Source: Flavipsychrobacter sp964461535 (GTDB taxonomy: Bacteria; Bacteroidota; Bacteroidia; Chitinophagales; Chitinophagaceae). From it: a DNA stretch of 52,597 nt. The stretch spans positions 1 to 52,597 of the forward strand of contig CAYWUY010000013.1 in NCBI GenBank assembly GCA_964461535.1, read 5' to 3'. Shown here piece by piece: positions 35,516-44,538 of this stretch. A program made the translations under genes and the position numbers. A model generated the notes under the pieces. That model worked only from the letters and a program-made list of their open reading frames with translations. It searched no databases and was not told where the DNA came from. The first letter of the stretch is position 1. Every line of letters starts with the position of its first letter.

Positions 35516-37495
35516 TTATGCTTGTACTTGATTTTCATTTCCTTCTTCATTCTCACCTGTATAAGCATCTTCGTATAAACGTCTGCCTATTAGTCTTTCC
35601 ATATCATCTTTAAATAATACTTCTTTTTTCAAAAGCTCCTCAGCTATAATCTTAACGGCATCAATTCTTTCTGTTAATAATGCTTTGGTTCTATCATAGG
35701 CATGAGCAACAAGTTTTCTTACCTCATCATCTATCATCTCTCCGGTTTTTTCAGAGTATGGTTTTGAGAAGCCACCTTCACTTTGTGGGTCGTAGAAAGA
35801 AATGTTACCAATATTATTATTCATACCATACATTGAAACCATAGCATATGCCATTCTGGTTACATGTTGCAAATCGCTAAGTGCGCCTGTAGATATTTTA
35901 CCAAAAATCAACTCCTCAACTGCTCTACCACCTAAAGACATACACATTTCATCAATCATATGATCTGTATTGCGTATATACATTTCTTTTGGTAAGTATT
36001 GAGCATATCCTAGTGCGGCAACGCCTCTAGGCACTATTGTTACTTTTACTAAAGGATTGGCATGTTCTAAAAACCATCCGGATACAGCATGGCCTGCTTC
36101 GTGATACGCTATAATACGTTTTTCTTCAGGAAGAATAATTTTATTCTTTTTCTCTAAACCGCCAATAACTCTGTCTATAGCATCATTAAAGTCGCTCATG
36201 TCTACTTCTGTTTTGCCTTTACGGGCGGCAATAAGAGCAGCTTCATTACATATATTAGCAATATCCGCACCTGCAAAACCAGGAGTTTGCACTGCTAGTT
36301 TTTTGATATTCAAGTCTTTAGAACGCTTAATTGGCTTCAAGTGAACATCAAATATTTTTTCACGGCCTTTTACATCCGGTATATCAATTGATATTTGACG
36401 GTCGAAACGACCAGGGCGAAGTAAGGCAGCGTCCAGTACGTCAGGACGGTTTGTAGCAGCTAATACTATAATACCGCTATCTCCGCTAAAGCCATCCATT
36501 TCTACTAGTAACTGATTAAGTGTGTTTTCACGTTCATCATTACTCATTACCACATTTTTACCTCTAGCACGTCCTATAGCATCAATTTCATCTATAAACA
36601 CTATACAAGGTGCTTTTTCTCTTGCTTGCTTGAATAAATCACGCACACGACTAGCACCCACACCCACAAATAATTCTACGAAATCGGAGCCTGACATAGA
36701 GAAAAATGGAACTTGTGCCTCACCCGCCATAGCCTTTGCCAATAAGGTTTTACCGGTTCCCGGAGGGCCTACCAAAAGTGCTCCTTTAGGTATTTTACCA
36801 CCTAAGGCTGTATATTTCTTAGGATTTTTAAGGAAGTCTACAATTTCCATAACTTCTACTTTCGCCTCGTCTAGCCCTGCTACATCGTTGAAAGTAATAG
36901 TTACCCTAGTGCCTTTTTCAAATAATTGAGCTTTAGATTTTCCAATGTTGAATATTCCACCAGTACCTCCACCAGACGGGCCACCACCCATTTTGCGGAA
37001 TACCAAAAACCACATGGCTACAATAATTATTATAGGTAGTAAAAATGAAGAGAGGGATTTAAATAATAAATCGCCTTGATCATATAAAACTTCTATGTGC
37101 TTGTCGGCAGGAATATCTTTTTGTAGATTTTCTAAATCTTTAGAAAACTGCTCAATATTACCTATTTTAAAATCGAAGGCAGCAGATTTATCAGTAGTAA
37201 CTTTTACAACTTTACCACTTGGTTGTGGTATTGAAGTACCGGGTTTTAAATATACTTCAACATGGTCTGTGTTAATTACTTTGATTTTAGATACCTCACC
37301 TCTTTGATAATAGGTAGAAAATTCCTGGAAAGAATGCTCTGAACCAAATCCGGTAATATTTCCTCCGTATAGCTGAACTAATAGTATAATTAAAACTATT
37401 ATACCATACACCCAGTATATATTAAATTTCGGGCCTTTTTTCTGATTAGGATCTCCGGATGGTTTTAATCCAGGACCTTGTTTGTTATCTTCCAT
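35516..37495 (-). CDS. ftsH: ATP-dependent zinc metalloprotease FtsH
   Basis: 659-residue inner-membrane AAA+ protease that degrades misfolded membrane proteins and regulatory substrates. TM1 (about 26-42), periplasmic domain, TM2 (about 152-166); AAA domain with Walker A GPPGTGKT (243-250), Walker B IVFIDE (298-303), and SRH AATNRPDVLD...RPGRFDR (346-366); zinc-protease HEAGH (465-469), second ligand region downstream. All motifs are intact. It is cotranscribed with rsfS (29-nt gap) as in many Bacteroidota and ends at a strong terminator. FtsH forms a hexamer. Confidence 0.98.
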   Translation of the reverse strand: MEDNKQGPGLKPSGDPNQKKGPKFNIYWVYGIIVLIILLVQLYGGNITGFGSEHSFQEFSTYYQRGEVSKIKVINTDHVEVYLKPGTSIPQPSGKVVKVTTDKSAAFDFKIGNIEQFSKDLENLQKDIPADKHIEVLYDQGDLLFKSLSSFLLPIIIIVAMWFLVFRKMGGGPSGGGTGGIFNIGKSKAQLFEKGTRVTITFNDVAGLDEAKVEVMEIVDFLKNPKKYTALGGKIPKGALLVGPPGTGKTLLAKAMAGEAQVPFFSMSGSDFVELFVGVGASRVRDLFKQAREKAPCIVFIDEIDAIGRARGKNVVMSNDERENTLNQLLVEMDGFSGDSGIIVLAATNRPDVLDAALLRPGRFDRQISIDIPDVKGREKIFDVHLKPIKRSKDLNIKKLAVQTPGFAGADIANICNEAALIAARKGKTEVDMSDFNDAIDRVIGGLEKKNKIILPEEKRIIAYHEAGHAVSGWFLEHANPLVKVTIVPRGVAALGYAQYLPKEMYIRNTDHMIDEMCMSLGGRAVEELIFGKISTGALSDLQHVTRMAYAMVSMYGMNNNIGNISFYDPQSEGGFSKPYSEKTGEMIDDEVRKLVAHAYDRTKALLTERIDAVKIIAEELLKKEVLFKDDMERLIGRRLYEDAYTGENEEGNENQVQA

Positions 37496-37524
37496 TATTA
37501 TTATATGTACTTATTGTGATTGAA

Positions 37525-37917
37525 TTAGTATTCCGTGCGCGCAGCGTCTGCCCAAAGGCTTTCAAGTCCATAAAATTGCCTGTGGTCTTCTTGAAATATA
37601 TGAACCACCACATTTACATAGTCAAGAAGCGTCCATTTATCACCTATTTCTCTGTGATACACTCTTTCTTCACATTCCTTATTTACAGTATCTTGAATAT
37701 GATCTGCTATGGCTTTAAGTTGAATATTAGATTTACCATCGCATAGTATAAAGTAATCTGCAACTGCTTCATCTATTTTCTTTAAGTCCAATACCACTAT
37801 GCCATCACCTTTTTTATCTTTTATACAGTTGATTATTGTTTTAAACAATTTACTGTTTTTGGTAAGACGGGTTGTAGATTTTTTTCTGTCCTGCAACGAC
37901 TCTATAATTTTCTCCAA
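37525..37917 (-). CDS. rsfS: Ribosomal silencing factor RsfS
   Basis: 130-residue DUF143/RsfS protein that binds ribosomal protein uL14 and blocks subunit joining when nutrients fall. Signatures: GIVVLDLKKIDEAVADYFILCDG (about 40-62, split across the beta sheet) and WTLLDYVNVVVHIF (about 92-105), ending with REFYxLE-like FYGLESLWAD. Start ATG at 37917, 48 nt after a TAATTTTG box. It heads the rsfS-ftsH operon; the divergent gene is birA. Confidence 0.96.
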   Translation of the reverse strand: MEKIIESLQDRKKSTTRLTKNSKLFKTIINCIKDKKGDGIVVLDLKKIDEAVADYFILCDGKSNIQLKAIADHIQDTVNKECEERVYHREIGDKWTLLDYVNVVVHIFQEDHRQFYGLESLWADAARTEY

Positions 37918-37964
37918 ACTTTATTAATGCCTTTTTAAGGTTTGATAATATCTTTATGCTTTAT

Positions 37965-37972
37965 CAAAATTA
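37965..37972 (-). promoter_or_regulatory. Putative -7 box of rsfS-ftsH (TAATTTTG)
   Basis: On the minus strand TAATTTTG matches TAnnTTTG, 47 nt before rsfS. It lies back to back with a near-match (TCTTTTTG, 37977-37984) for birA on the plus strand, so the two promoters may share the spacer. Confidence 0.45.
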
Positions 37973-37993
37973 AAAATCTTTTTGCACTCTCAA

Positions 37994-38734
37994 ATGTCTT
38001 TTTTCGATACGCAAATAATTAAACTTGATATTGTTGACAGTACCAATAACTATGCCATGGAATTGATAGATGGCAATAAGGCACATCACGGCCTTACTGT
38101 TAGAGCCAATAGTCAGTCTGATGGTAGAGGTCAAAGGGGTAGAAGTTGGCAAGATACAAGCGGGAATAGCATTTTAATGAGTATGATACTATGTCCTAAA
38201 TATGGATTAAGCGAACAATTCTTGTTTAGCATGTCTACCGCAGTAGCAATTGCTAAGGTTTTGCAAAATATGTATGCAGATTGGACTGTGAATATAAAAT
38301 GGCCTAATGATATTATTATTAATGACAAAAAGGCAGGGGGTATTTTAATTGAAAATGTGCTGAGGGGTGCCAATTGGTCATATGCTGTTTTAGGTATGGG
38401 GTTAAATGTCAATCAGTCAGCTTTTGCAGTAGATTTGCCTAATGCTACTTCTCTTAAAATATCATCAGGTATAGATTGGGATATTGAATATGTTTTTAAC
38501 GAAATTAGAATAGGTATATTGACTCTATTAGCCCAAAACAACTCAAACGATGATATAATAAAAGCCTACAATAATCTACTTTTTAGAAAAGGGAAAATTC
38601 AAACTTTTTCTGATAACATAGGCTACTGGACTGCAAGAATAGTAGGTGTAAATGCAGACGGTACAATTACATTACAAAGAGAAAGTAAGGAACTACACAA
38701 TTACCAACATGGCCAAATGACATGGGTATATTAG
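37994..38734 (+). CDS. birA: Biotin-[acetyl-CoA-carboxylase] ligase
   Basis: 246-residue monofunctional BirA, which adenylates biotin and attaches it to the biotin carboxyl carrier protein. The catalytic core shows VDSTNNYAMEL (about 12-22), GRGQRGRSWQD (about 43-53; the biotin-AMP GRGRxGRxW loop with a Q), IKWPNDIIINDKKAGGIL (about 101-118) and GMGLNVNQ. It has no N-terminal winged helix, so it is not a repressor. The ATG at 37994 is used (an in-frame TTG 12 nt upstream is ignored). Its end overlaps the convergent membrane gene by 4 nt. Confidence 0.95.
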   Translation: MSFFDTQIIKLDIVDSTNNYAMELIDGNKAHHGLTVRANSQSDGRGQRGRSWQDTSGNSILMSMILCPKYGLSEQFLFSMSTAVAIAKVLQNMYADWTVNIKWPNDIIINDKKAGGILIENVLRGANWSYAVLGMGLNVNQSAFAVDLPNATSLKISSGIDWDIEYVFNEIRIGILTLLAQNNSNDDIIKAYNNLLFRKGKIQTFSDNIGYWTARIVGVNADGTITLQRESKELHNYQHGQMTWVY

Positions 38735-39021
38735 TGACTTAATACAAATTTTGAAATAAGTAGTATAACAAAAACAACTGCGTTAATTATAAATAATAAT
38801 CTATATTGTTTGTACTTGTTTATACATTTTGTTATTTCATTTTTAGCCTCTTCATTATCGGTATTTGCATATGCTTCATTCAATACACTAAAAGTTATTC
38901 TTCTTTTGTGTTTTACAATTCCTACTTTACTTAGTTTATAGTATGATTTGTTTGCACGTATGGCAAAAGCAAACGTAACAATTGAAAGAAGAAAGTATAT
39001 AACTACAATTACTATAAACAT
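38731..39021 (-). CDS. Small two-helix membrane protein, unknown
   Basis: 96 residues, not recognised. Membrane helices are at about 3-21 (IVIVVIYFLLSIVTFAFAI) and 74-92; a charged cytosolic middle with helical character (about 38-70; EAYANTDNEEAKNEIT) links them. Its stop lies 4 nt inside the birA end (convergent overlap). Upstream, 4 nt away, ends the FG-GAP gene, so they may be cotranscribed. A real gene is likely because the codon pattern and topology are coherent. Confidence 0.7.
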   Translation of the reverse strand: MFIVIVVIYFLLSIVTFAFAIRANKSYYKLSKVGIVKHKRRITFSVLNEAYANTDNEEAKNEITKCINKYKQYRLLFIINAVVFVILLISKFVLSH

Positions 39022-39025
39022 ATGC

Positions 39026-41347
39026 TTACCTTAAAACTGTAAATTTAGACTGAATTCTTACACCGGCACTTTCGAAAATACACATATATATTCCGTTAGA
39101 AAATTCGCTAACAGATATTGTAATGTTTTGAATATTTGGTTGGGTGTCTATCTCATATACCACTTGTCCTAAAAGATTCAGCACTTTTACTTTACCTGGA
39201 GTAGATAATTTATTATTCCAAACTATATTCAATTCTGATCTAGCGGGTACAGGATAGATTTTTATATTATTTATTGTGTTCCAATATTCTATATTAGTAT
39301 CGTCAAATATTTTTCTTTTAAATAAGGAAACGCCACCTCTGTAGTTCCCAACTATCATTTCTAGGTCTCCGTCACCATCTATATCTCCTATGGTAGCAGC
39401 ACTTCTTTGACCTGAATATCTACCCCATATGCTTGATGGATGGTTATATAAAGAGTAGGTAGAGTCTACATATGCAAATTGACCATCAATTAAAGTATAG
39501 GTTAGTGTTGTATCTCCACTAGTGATACCATCAAATAAATACAAGTTACCTGAATTACTGCCTAGAATTAAGTAATCAGTTCCGGTGCTGTCTATTTTGC
39601 CAACAAAAGGAGTGCTATAACAACCATAAATTTGATTGGGATCGGAACGGATATTGCCAAGAGAGGTTGTTACAAGTTTAAGTGCAATGGCACCAGAACT
39701 TGTTGAAACATTTTGATAGTAATAAATGGAACCTCTTACATTACCTATAATTAAATCTTTTTTCCCATCTCTATCTATGTCATATATAAAAGGAGCAGAT
39801 CTTCCTTCTGTAAGAATTGTATCACCATTAATATCAGTAAGCTGTAATTGCTGTAATACCCAGTTAGGCGCCAAGGTTTCAGAGCTAGCTATATTTTTAA
39901 AGTAGCTAAGGCTACCGTCAGTATGTCCAAGAATTAAATCGCTTTTACCGTCGTTGTCAATATCTCCAAATGAAGGTGCAATACCTGTAAAGTTGAAAGT
40001 ATCAAGAAATAAAAAGTTATCTGTTATACTTGTCAGTGATGGGTTCCCGGTAGTTGTGGTGTTTTTATAATAGGATAATTTTGATTTAAGGACACCACTA
40101 GTTTGATAATAGCCATCTGAACCTATAAATAAATCTAATTTGCCATCTTTATTAAAGTCGAATAAAGCAGGGTAGGCAGCAGTACCGATATCAATAGTTT
40201 CTTTCGTAAAAATACTATCTGACTGAAATCTCCAGTCGGGAGATCCCGGTGTGGTGTAGTTTTTATAAAACCATACTGTTTTATAATTTTCAGACCCGCT
40301 AGGAGAGTTTGGTGATACTAATAGGTCTTTTTTGCCATCGTCATCAAAATCTACATTGAAAGCTGCTGGCCAAGTGGGAATATTTATTACGGTACCACCA
40401 GATTGCCAGGTTGTATCTTGATAAACCATACTATCTTTTCCGCCATATTCAATTCTGCCATTTTTCAAAAAAGTCATTTCACTAAACGAAACGCTACCAT
40501 CTAGATAATCATAATCTCCATCCATATCCCAATCGAAAAGACAAGGAGTATTTCCTGAATGTGTTAATTTGCCAGCCGTATCAGATGATCTTAATCCTGT
40601 ATTGTCACAACTATATCCGAGTAGGTGAGTTCTAAAAAATCCTTGATAGACCTTTCCCCAGCATCTGTCTTTTAGCGCAATTCTTATAGAATCGCATGGC
40701 AAACCATCTTCAACTCTTAGATTTTTATAATAGTTTAGAAACCCTCCAATAATATTGTATGATATAAAGTCTAGGTCACCATCAAAATCTACATCAACAA
40801 TTGCGGGTATATCACCCGGGTTGTTAAATGCATTTACTGCCCCACTACTTGAAGGATCATTAAAGTAGTATAAGTCCTTATAAAAATTAAATGAAAGTCT
40901 ATTAAACGTATTGTAGTAACCTGTATAAACTGCATAGCCAGTAGAACCTCCATGAAATAAATCAGGTATATTATCGCAATTATAATCGGCCAGTATTAGA
41001 TAATTACTCAATGGGGGGAAATTATTTTCATATACTGGTTGGTATACGTAGTTTGGGCTGCCTGCCACCCCTTTATTGATGAAAGTTTTTACACCTTTAC
41101 CAGATTCAAAAACTACCAAATCTTTTAATCCGTCGTTATTTAAATCTGCTAAATTTATTTGTGGGGAATTAAAACCGGCACACCAAGCCCATTTTTTTTC
41201 ATAGCTTCCAATAAAAACTTTGATAGAATTGTCTTTATAAAAATTTTTTTGAGCGAAAGAATTGTTAAAAAATAGCACATGTAGGATAATCACTAATGTG
41301 ATAATTTTCTTAATTTGGAGATTAGGTGTTAATCTATAGCTAAACAT
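39026..41347 (-). CDS. Secreted FG-GAP/VCBS-repeat protein with T9SS sorting domain
   Basis: 773 residues. Signal peptide about 1-32 (ending NNSFAQ). The body is a run of FG-GAP/VCBS-type repeats with Ca2+-binding-like Asp motifs (LADLNNDGLKDLVVFESG, VDFDDDGKKDLLV, IGDIDGDGDLEMIVGN), which fold as an integrin-like beta-propeller. The last 80 residues (IKIYPVPARSELNIVW and later KVKVLNLLGQVVYE and FSNGIYMCI) are a type-A C-terminal sorting domain of the type IX secretion system, so it is exported across the outer membrane and probably surface-attached. Ligand unknown. The start lies 41 nt from the assembly gap, so an upstream promoter is mostly lost. Confidence 0.9.
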   Translation of the reverse strand: MFSYRLTPNLQIKKIITLVIILHVLFFNNSFAQKNFYKDNSIKVFIGSYEKKWAWCAGFNSPQINLADLNNDGLKDLVVFESGKGVKTFINKGVAGSPNYVYQPVYENNFPPLSNYLILADYNCDNIPDLFHGGSTGYAVYTGYYNTFNRLSFNFYKDLYYFNDPSSSGAVNAFNNPGDIPAIVDVDFDGDLDFISYNIIGGFLNYYKNLRVEDGLPCDSIRIALKDRCWGKVYQGFFRTHLLGYSCDNTGLRSSDTAGKLTHSGNTPCLFDWDMDGDYDYLDGSVSFSEMTFLKNGRIEYGGKDSMVYQDTTWQSGGTVINIPTWPAAFNVDFDDDGKKDLLVSPNSPSGSENYKTVWFYKNYTTPGSPDWRFQSDSIFTKETIDIGTAAYPALFDFNKDGKLDLFIGSDGYYQTSGVLKSKLSYYKNTTTTGNPSLTSITDNFLFLDTFNFTGIAPSFGDIDNDGKSDLILGHTDGSLSYFKNIASSETLAPNWVLQQLQLTDINGDTILTEGRSAPFIYDIDRDGKKDLIIGNVRGSIYYYQNVSTSSGAIALKLVTTSLGNIRSDPNQIYGCYSTPFVGKIDSTGTDYLILGSNSGNLYLFDGITSGDTTLTYTLIDGQFAYVDSTYSLYNHPSSIWGRYSGQRSAATIGDIDGDGDLEMIVGNYRGGVSLFKRKIFDDTNIEYWNTINNIKIYPVPARSELNIVWNNKLSTPGKVKVLNLLGQVVYEIDTQPNIQNITISVSEFSNGIYMCIFESAGVRIQSKFTVLR

Positions 41348-41388
41348 GAGTCGAAGTTTTTACCATAAAAACTGATAAGGACGATATT

Positions 41389-41488
41389 NNNNNNNNNNNN
41401 NNNNNNNNNNNNNNNNNNNNNNNNNNNNNNNNNNNNNNNNNNNNNNNNNNNNNNNNNNNNNNNNNNNNNNNNNNNNNNNNNNNNNNNN
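41389..41488. other. Assembly gap (100 N)
   Basis: Exactly 100 unknown bases. This is a standard scaffold placeholder; true distance and sequence are unknown. The whole 41348-41671 stretch holds this gap and A/T-rich sequence in which I see no gene; a near-consensus box TACCTTTA lies about 15 nt before the gene at 41672. Confidence 0.99.
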
Positions 41489-41671
41489 TATTGTTAATGC
41501 GAATATATATCCTGTCGTGTTAAGATATTAACATACATTAAAATTTGCTTAAATCAGAAATAATTTTAAAATAATCGAATGTTATTAAAATATTGATTAT
41601 CCAAAAACAATTATATAATGTTTTAATATGATGATGTGTAGTAAAACTAAAAAAACTACTACCTTTACTTC

Positions 41672-42736
41672 ATGAGCAATTTCTCTAATCCATTATCTTT
41701 AATAGATACTGAACTTTTAAAAGTCATTAGGGCAGAGGTAGCTTCTGCCGAAAAGCAAGGCAAGCTTACTAAAAAACAATGGGGTATCATTCATGACAAT
41801 AAATGGATGACTATGCTTGCTCCCGCTCCTTATGGAGGGAAACAATTATCGTTACCAGAAGCACTTAAAATTGAAGAATCGTTAGCCTACGCTGACGGCA
41901 GTTTAGGTTGGGTAGTAACATTATGTTCCGGTGCCGCATGGTTTGGCGGATTTATGGACAATAATACTGCGGTAGACTTCTTCAATGATAATAAGGTATG
42001 CATTTGTGGTAGTGGTGATGTAGGTACTGCAACCAAAAAAGGTAGTAATTATACCTTAAATGGTACTTGGAGTTATGCTAGTGGCGCATCGGATGCAACT
42101 GCATTTACTGTAAATTGTAAAGTTGGTAGTGCAGGTGAAACTCTTTCATTTATATTGAAAAAAGATGAGGTGAAAGTGCTGAATAACTGGAATGGTTTTG
42201 GGATGGTTTCAACTGCAAGTCACAGTTTTGAAGTAAAAGATTTAGTTGTTCCGGCTAATAGAGCTTTTTCCATTAACAAGCCAACAGTAGATGGTGCAAT
42301 TTACCATTTTCCATTTAGGCAATTTGCTGAAGCTACTTTAGCAGTAAACTTAACAGGTATGGCGTTCCATTTTATGGAGCTTTGCCACGAAATAATAGTT
42401 GAAAAGTCTAAAGAGGGTACCGGCAATAATGTTGAAGTGGCAATGCAAAATTTTGAGGCTATGTACCAACGTTTATCAACTAGTCGTCAAAAACTGTATT
42501 ATGCTGTTGATATGGCGTGGCAAGTATGCTCTGCAAATAGAGAAATAAGTTTGTCTGTACTATATAAAGTAAGTGCTGCAACTTTAGCAGTTTCTAAAAT
42601 TGTTCAGGATTGTCTTCATTCACTATATCCATTATGTGGCTTAAGAGCGGCAAACAAGGATAGTGAAATAAACAGAGTATGGAGAGATATTCATACAGCA
42701 TGTCAACATCCAATACTTCAAGAAGATCCAATTTAA
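41672..42736 (+). CDS. Acyl-CoA dehydrogenase-fold flavoprotein
   Basis: 354 residues. The fold pattern fits the acyl-CoA dehydrogenase superfamily: helical N-terminus, APAPYGGKQLSLPEALKIEE (about 48-67), a central beta domain with GSGDVGTATKKGSNYTLNG and WSYASGASDAT, and a helical C-terminal half (CHEIIVEKSKEG; RVWRDIHTACQHP). The last motif (WRDIHTACQHP) is typical of group-D flavin monooxygenases such as HsaA and DszC rather than true dehydrogenases. Substrate unknown. Monocistronic with its own terminator at 42755-42783; upstream is the assembly gap. Confidence 0.83.
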   Translation: MSNFSNPLSLIDTELLKVIRAEVASAEKQGKLTKKQWGIIHDNKWMTMLAPAPYGGKQLSLPEALKIEESLAYADGSLGWVVTLCSGAAWFGGFMDNNTAVDFFNDNKVCICGSGDVGTATKKGSNYTLNGTWSYASGASDATAFTVNCKVGSAGETLSFILKKDEVKVLNNWNGFGMVSTASHSFEVKDLVVPANRAFSINKPTVDGAIYHFPFRQFAEATLAVNLTGMAFHFMELCHEIIVEKSKEGTGNNVEVAMQNFEAMYQRLSTSRQKLYYAVDMAWQVCSANREISLSVLYKVSAATLAVSKIVQDCLHSLYPLCGLRAANKDSEINRVWRDIHTACQHPILQEDPI

Positions 42737-42754
42737 TTAACTCTTTTATATAAT

Positions 42755-42783
42755 AAAAATGCAGCTATATAAGCTGCATTTTT
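42755..42783 (+). terminator. Terminator after the acyl-CoA-dehydrogenase-like gene
   Basis: 12-bp stem (42755-42766 with 42772-42783; core ATGCAGCT/AGCTGCAT), loop ATATA, ending in TTTTTT; 19 nt after the stop. It may also serve the convergent gene. Confidence 0.82.
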
Positions 42784-42812
42784 TATTTATATATAGAAGC
42801 AACTAGGGTGAC

Positions 42813-43736
42813 TTATGAAACTTTAGTAAGTGTAGCAACTGTAATATGTGGCCACAAAATAGGTTGCAAGCTACCTGTAGGAGGAAAAACTAAATCAATT
42901 GTTTGTGTATACTGCAATTGTGGTTGGTCTTGTCCTTCTATTGTTTCAATCCAAAATGTAGCTGTCATATTTGTAGCATCTACATTTTGTTGAATAAAGG
43001 GTATATTCAGAATTCCACCACCATTTTTTCCGTTATCAGTAGAAAATACTAACGTAGTCATTGCTGTTATTTTTTTATTCCCTAATTCATTAACTAATGC
43101 AGAGTTGGGTATTTTCTGGTCGAAATTAGGAAACTGTTGTGTGCCAAATTGCTTTAGACCATAATCTAATATTGGTTGACCTTTTAATGTAGGTAGTCGA
43201 CTAGAAGGTGTGTTCAGAGGGAAATTATTATCATTGGCAATACCCTCAAATGATTTTCCTAATGCTAATACCGAGTTGCCATGAGGTATTGTTGAAAGTC
43301 TTGCCAATTCAAAACCTGAATTGAAATTTTATACATATAAGAAAATACCTCTTTCCGCATGTATCTCAGTGCCCGCGCCAAATCCCATTTTTTTGCAAAG
43401 ATCACTGTCGCATACGCTAATCACTTTCTGCTCATACATAAGGCCTGTTATTTGTTGGTCAGCTTGAGAGTTTACTGTAACGGGCCCTCTGTTTCCAGCT
43501 GTTACAACTGGAGTAAAAGTTAATATTTCTTTGTACGGGATTACTTCAAATGTAAATCCATCGGGTAAAGGTCCTGGTACAGATATAAGGTTCCAACCTT
43601 GGAATGGCGCAGCTTCCCAGGTTCCTTCCAGAGCCCTCAGCGGGCCTAAGTCTACATTTTGTGATTCTTCCGGAGATAGTACTCTAATACCTAGCCCAAG
43701 CTTAGGCATAGTATCAAGTGGTGTTAGTTTGCTCAT
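42813..43736 (-). pseudogene. Heme-binding beta-barrel (nitrobindin/THAP4-like) protein split by an in-frame stop
   Basis: Two reading frames, 43736-43329 and 43307-42813, are in the same frame and separated by one TAA and seven sense codons; read through, they give about 306 residues. The upstream part has LEGTWEA, YEQKVISV and IHAERGIFLYV, the downstream part ARLSTIPHGNSVLALGKS, the order of motifs expected for the nitrobindin/THAP4-type heme-binding barrel (GTW, then Y-x-Q, then HxERG, then A-x-PHG). This suggests one gene broken by a single substitution to TAA (43331-43329), a sequencing error, or readthrough. The ATG at 43736 (MSKLTPLDTMPK) is favoured. The family is tentative; the in-frame split is certain. 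Confidence 0.6.
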
Positions 43737-43815
43737 GTGTATTAGTTTTTGTTTATTTTTTAAAATAGTAAATATATACAATTAAAATAAATAATCATGT
43801 AAATAGCAAAAAAAA

Positions 43816-43840
43816 TGGCTATTGTGTAAAACAATAGCCA
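43816..43840 (-). terminator. Terminator of the helicase/cold-shock operon
   Basis: Perfect 10-bp stem TGGCTATTGT/ACAATAGCCA with 5-nt loop, followed on the minus strand by a run of eight T. Confidence 0.9.
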
Positions 43841-43861
43841 CCAATAACAAAAATATGCTAA

Positions 43862-44053
43862 TTATATTCTGCTAACGTTAACAGCGTTTAGACCTTTGTT
43901 ACCATTTTTTACTTCGAAAGAAACTCTATCGTTTTCTCTGATAGCATCAACTAATCCACTAACGTGAACAAAAATATCTTGTCCGCCGTTTGCTGGTGTA
44001 ATGAATCCGAATCCTTTTGTTTCATTGAAGAATTTTACTGTACCTTCTTGCAT
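43862..44053 (-). CDS. CspA-type cold-shock protein
   Basis: 63-residue single cold-shock domain, a single-stranded RNA/DNA chaperone. RNP1 is KGFGFI (residues 13-18) and RNP2 is DIFVHVS (about 26-32); the start GTVKFFNETKGFG is the family hallmark. Last gene of a three-gene minus-strand operon (helicase, CSD protein with basic tail, this gene) with 26 nt to the preceding gene, closed by the terminator at 43816-43840. Probably cold-induced along with the helicase; induction is inference. Confidence 0.96.
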   Translation of the reverse strand: MQEGTVKFFNETKGFGFITPANGGQDIFVHVSGLVDAIRENDRVSFEVKNGNKGLNAVNVSRI

Positions 44054-44079
44054 TTTGTTTTGTTTTATTTATTGAAAAA

Positions 44080-44517
44080 TTATTTTATTTTTTTAACATT
44101 GATTGCTGAATAACCTCTTGCAGTCTTCTCGCGTTCAAAGCTAACCTTATCTTTTTCTTTTAGAGGTTGGTCTATGTTATTAACGTGTACAAATACATTT
44201 TCATTTGTTTTTGTATCTGTTATAAATCCATAGCCTTTTGCTTCATTAAAATATGATACAAAGCCCTTTCTGAATACTTCTTCAGGATTGGTTTTGGCCG
44301 CACCTAGTTGTATATCTTCAAGACTAATTTCAGTTTTCCTAGTTAAGTCAGGTGGAGTAGTGGTTAAGTTGCCATTTTCATCTAGATAAGCTAACATATC
44401 GTCCAGGTTTTTACCTTTTTGATTGTTTGCTTTTCTTTCTTGCATTTTCTCGGCCTTATCTCTTTTTTGTTTGGCCCGTTTTTTTTCTTTTTCTTTTTTT
44501 GCTGTGGTTTCCCCCAT
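44080..44517 (-). CDS. Cold-shock-domain protein with basic N-terminal extension
   Basis: 145 residues. The first 37 are almost all Lys/Glu/Arg (KKEKEKKRAKQKRDKAEKMQ), predicted to be a charged helix or disordered arm; an acidic linker (about 38-80) follows; the C-terminal 62 residues are a cold-shock domain with RNP1 KGYGFI and RNP2 NVFVHVN. The added arm may give extra RNA binding or ribosome contact. It sits 21 nt after the DEAD-box helicase and 26 nt before the small Csp gene in one operon. The fusion form is less common than single-domain Csp. Confidence 0.92.
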   Translation of the reverse strand: MGETTAKKEKEKKRAKQKRDKAEKMQERKANNQKGKNLDDMLAYLDENGNLTTTPPDLTRKTEISLEDIQLGAAKTNPEEVFRKGFVSYFNEAKGYGFITDTKTNENVFVHVNNIDQPLKEKDKVSFEREKTARGYSAINVKKIK

Positions 44518-44538
44518 ATATGTATTAATATTTTAATT

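Noticed and set aside
36522..36929. A 135-codon antisense frame inside ftsH.
   Set aside because: It lies wholly within a conserved gene with full FtsH motifs; its sequence has no recognisable pattern and is a codon-bias shadow.
41389..41488. The run of N as a masked repeat.
   Set aside because: Exactly 100 N is the usual scaffold placeholder; nothing can be inferred from it.
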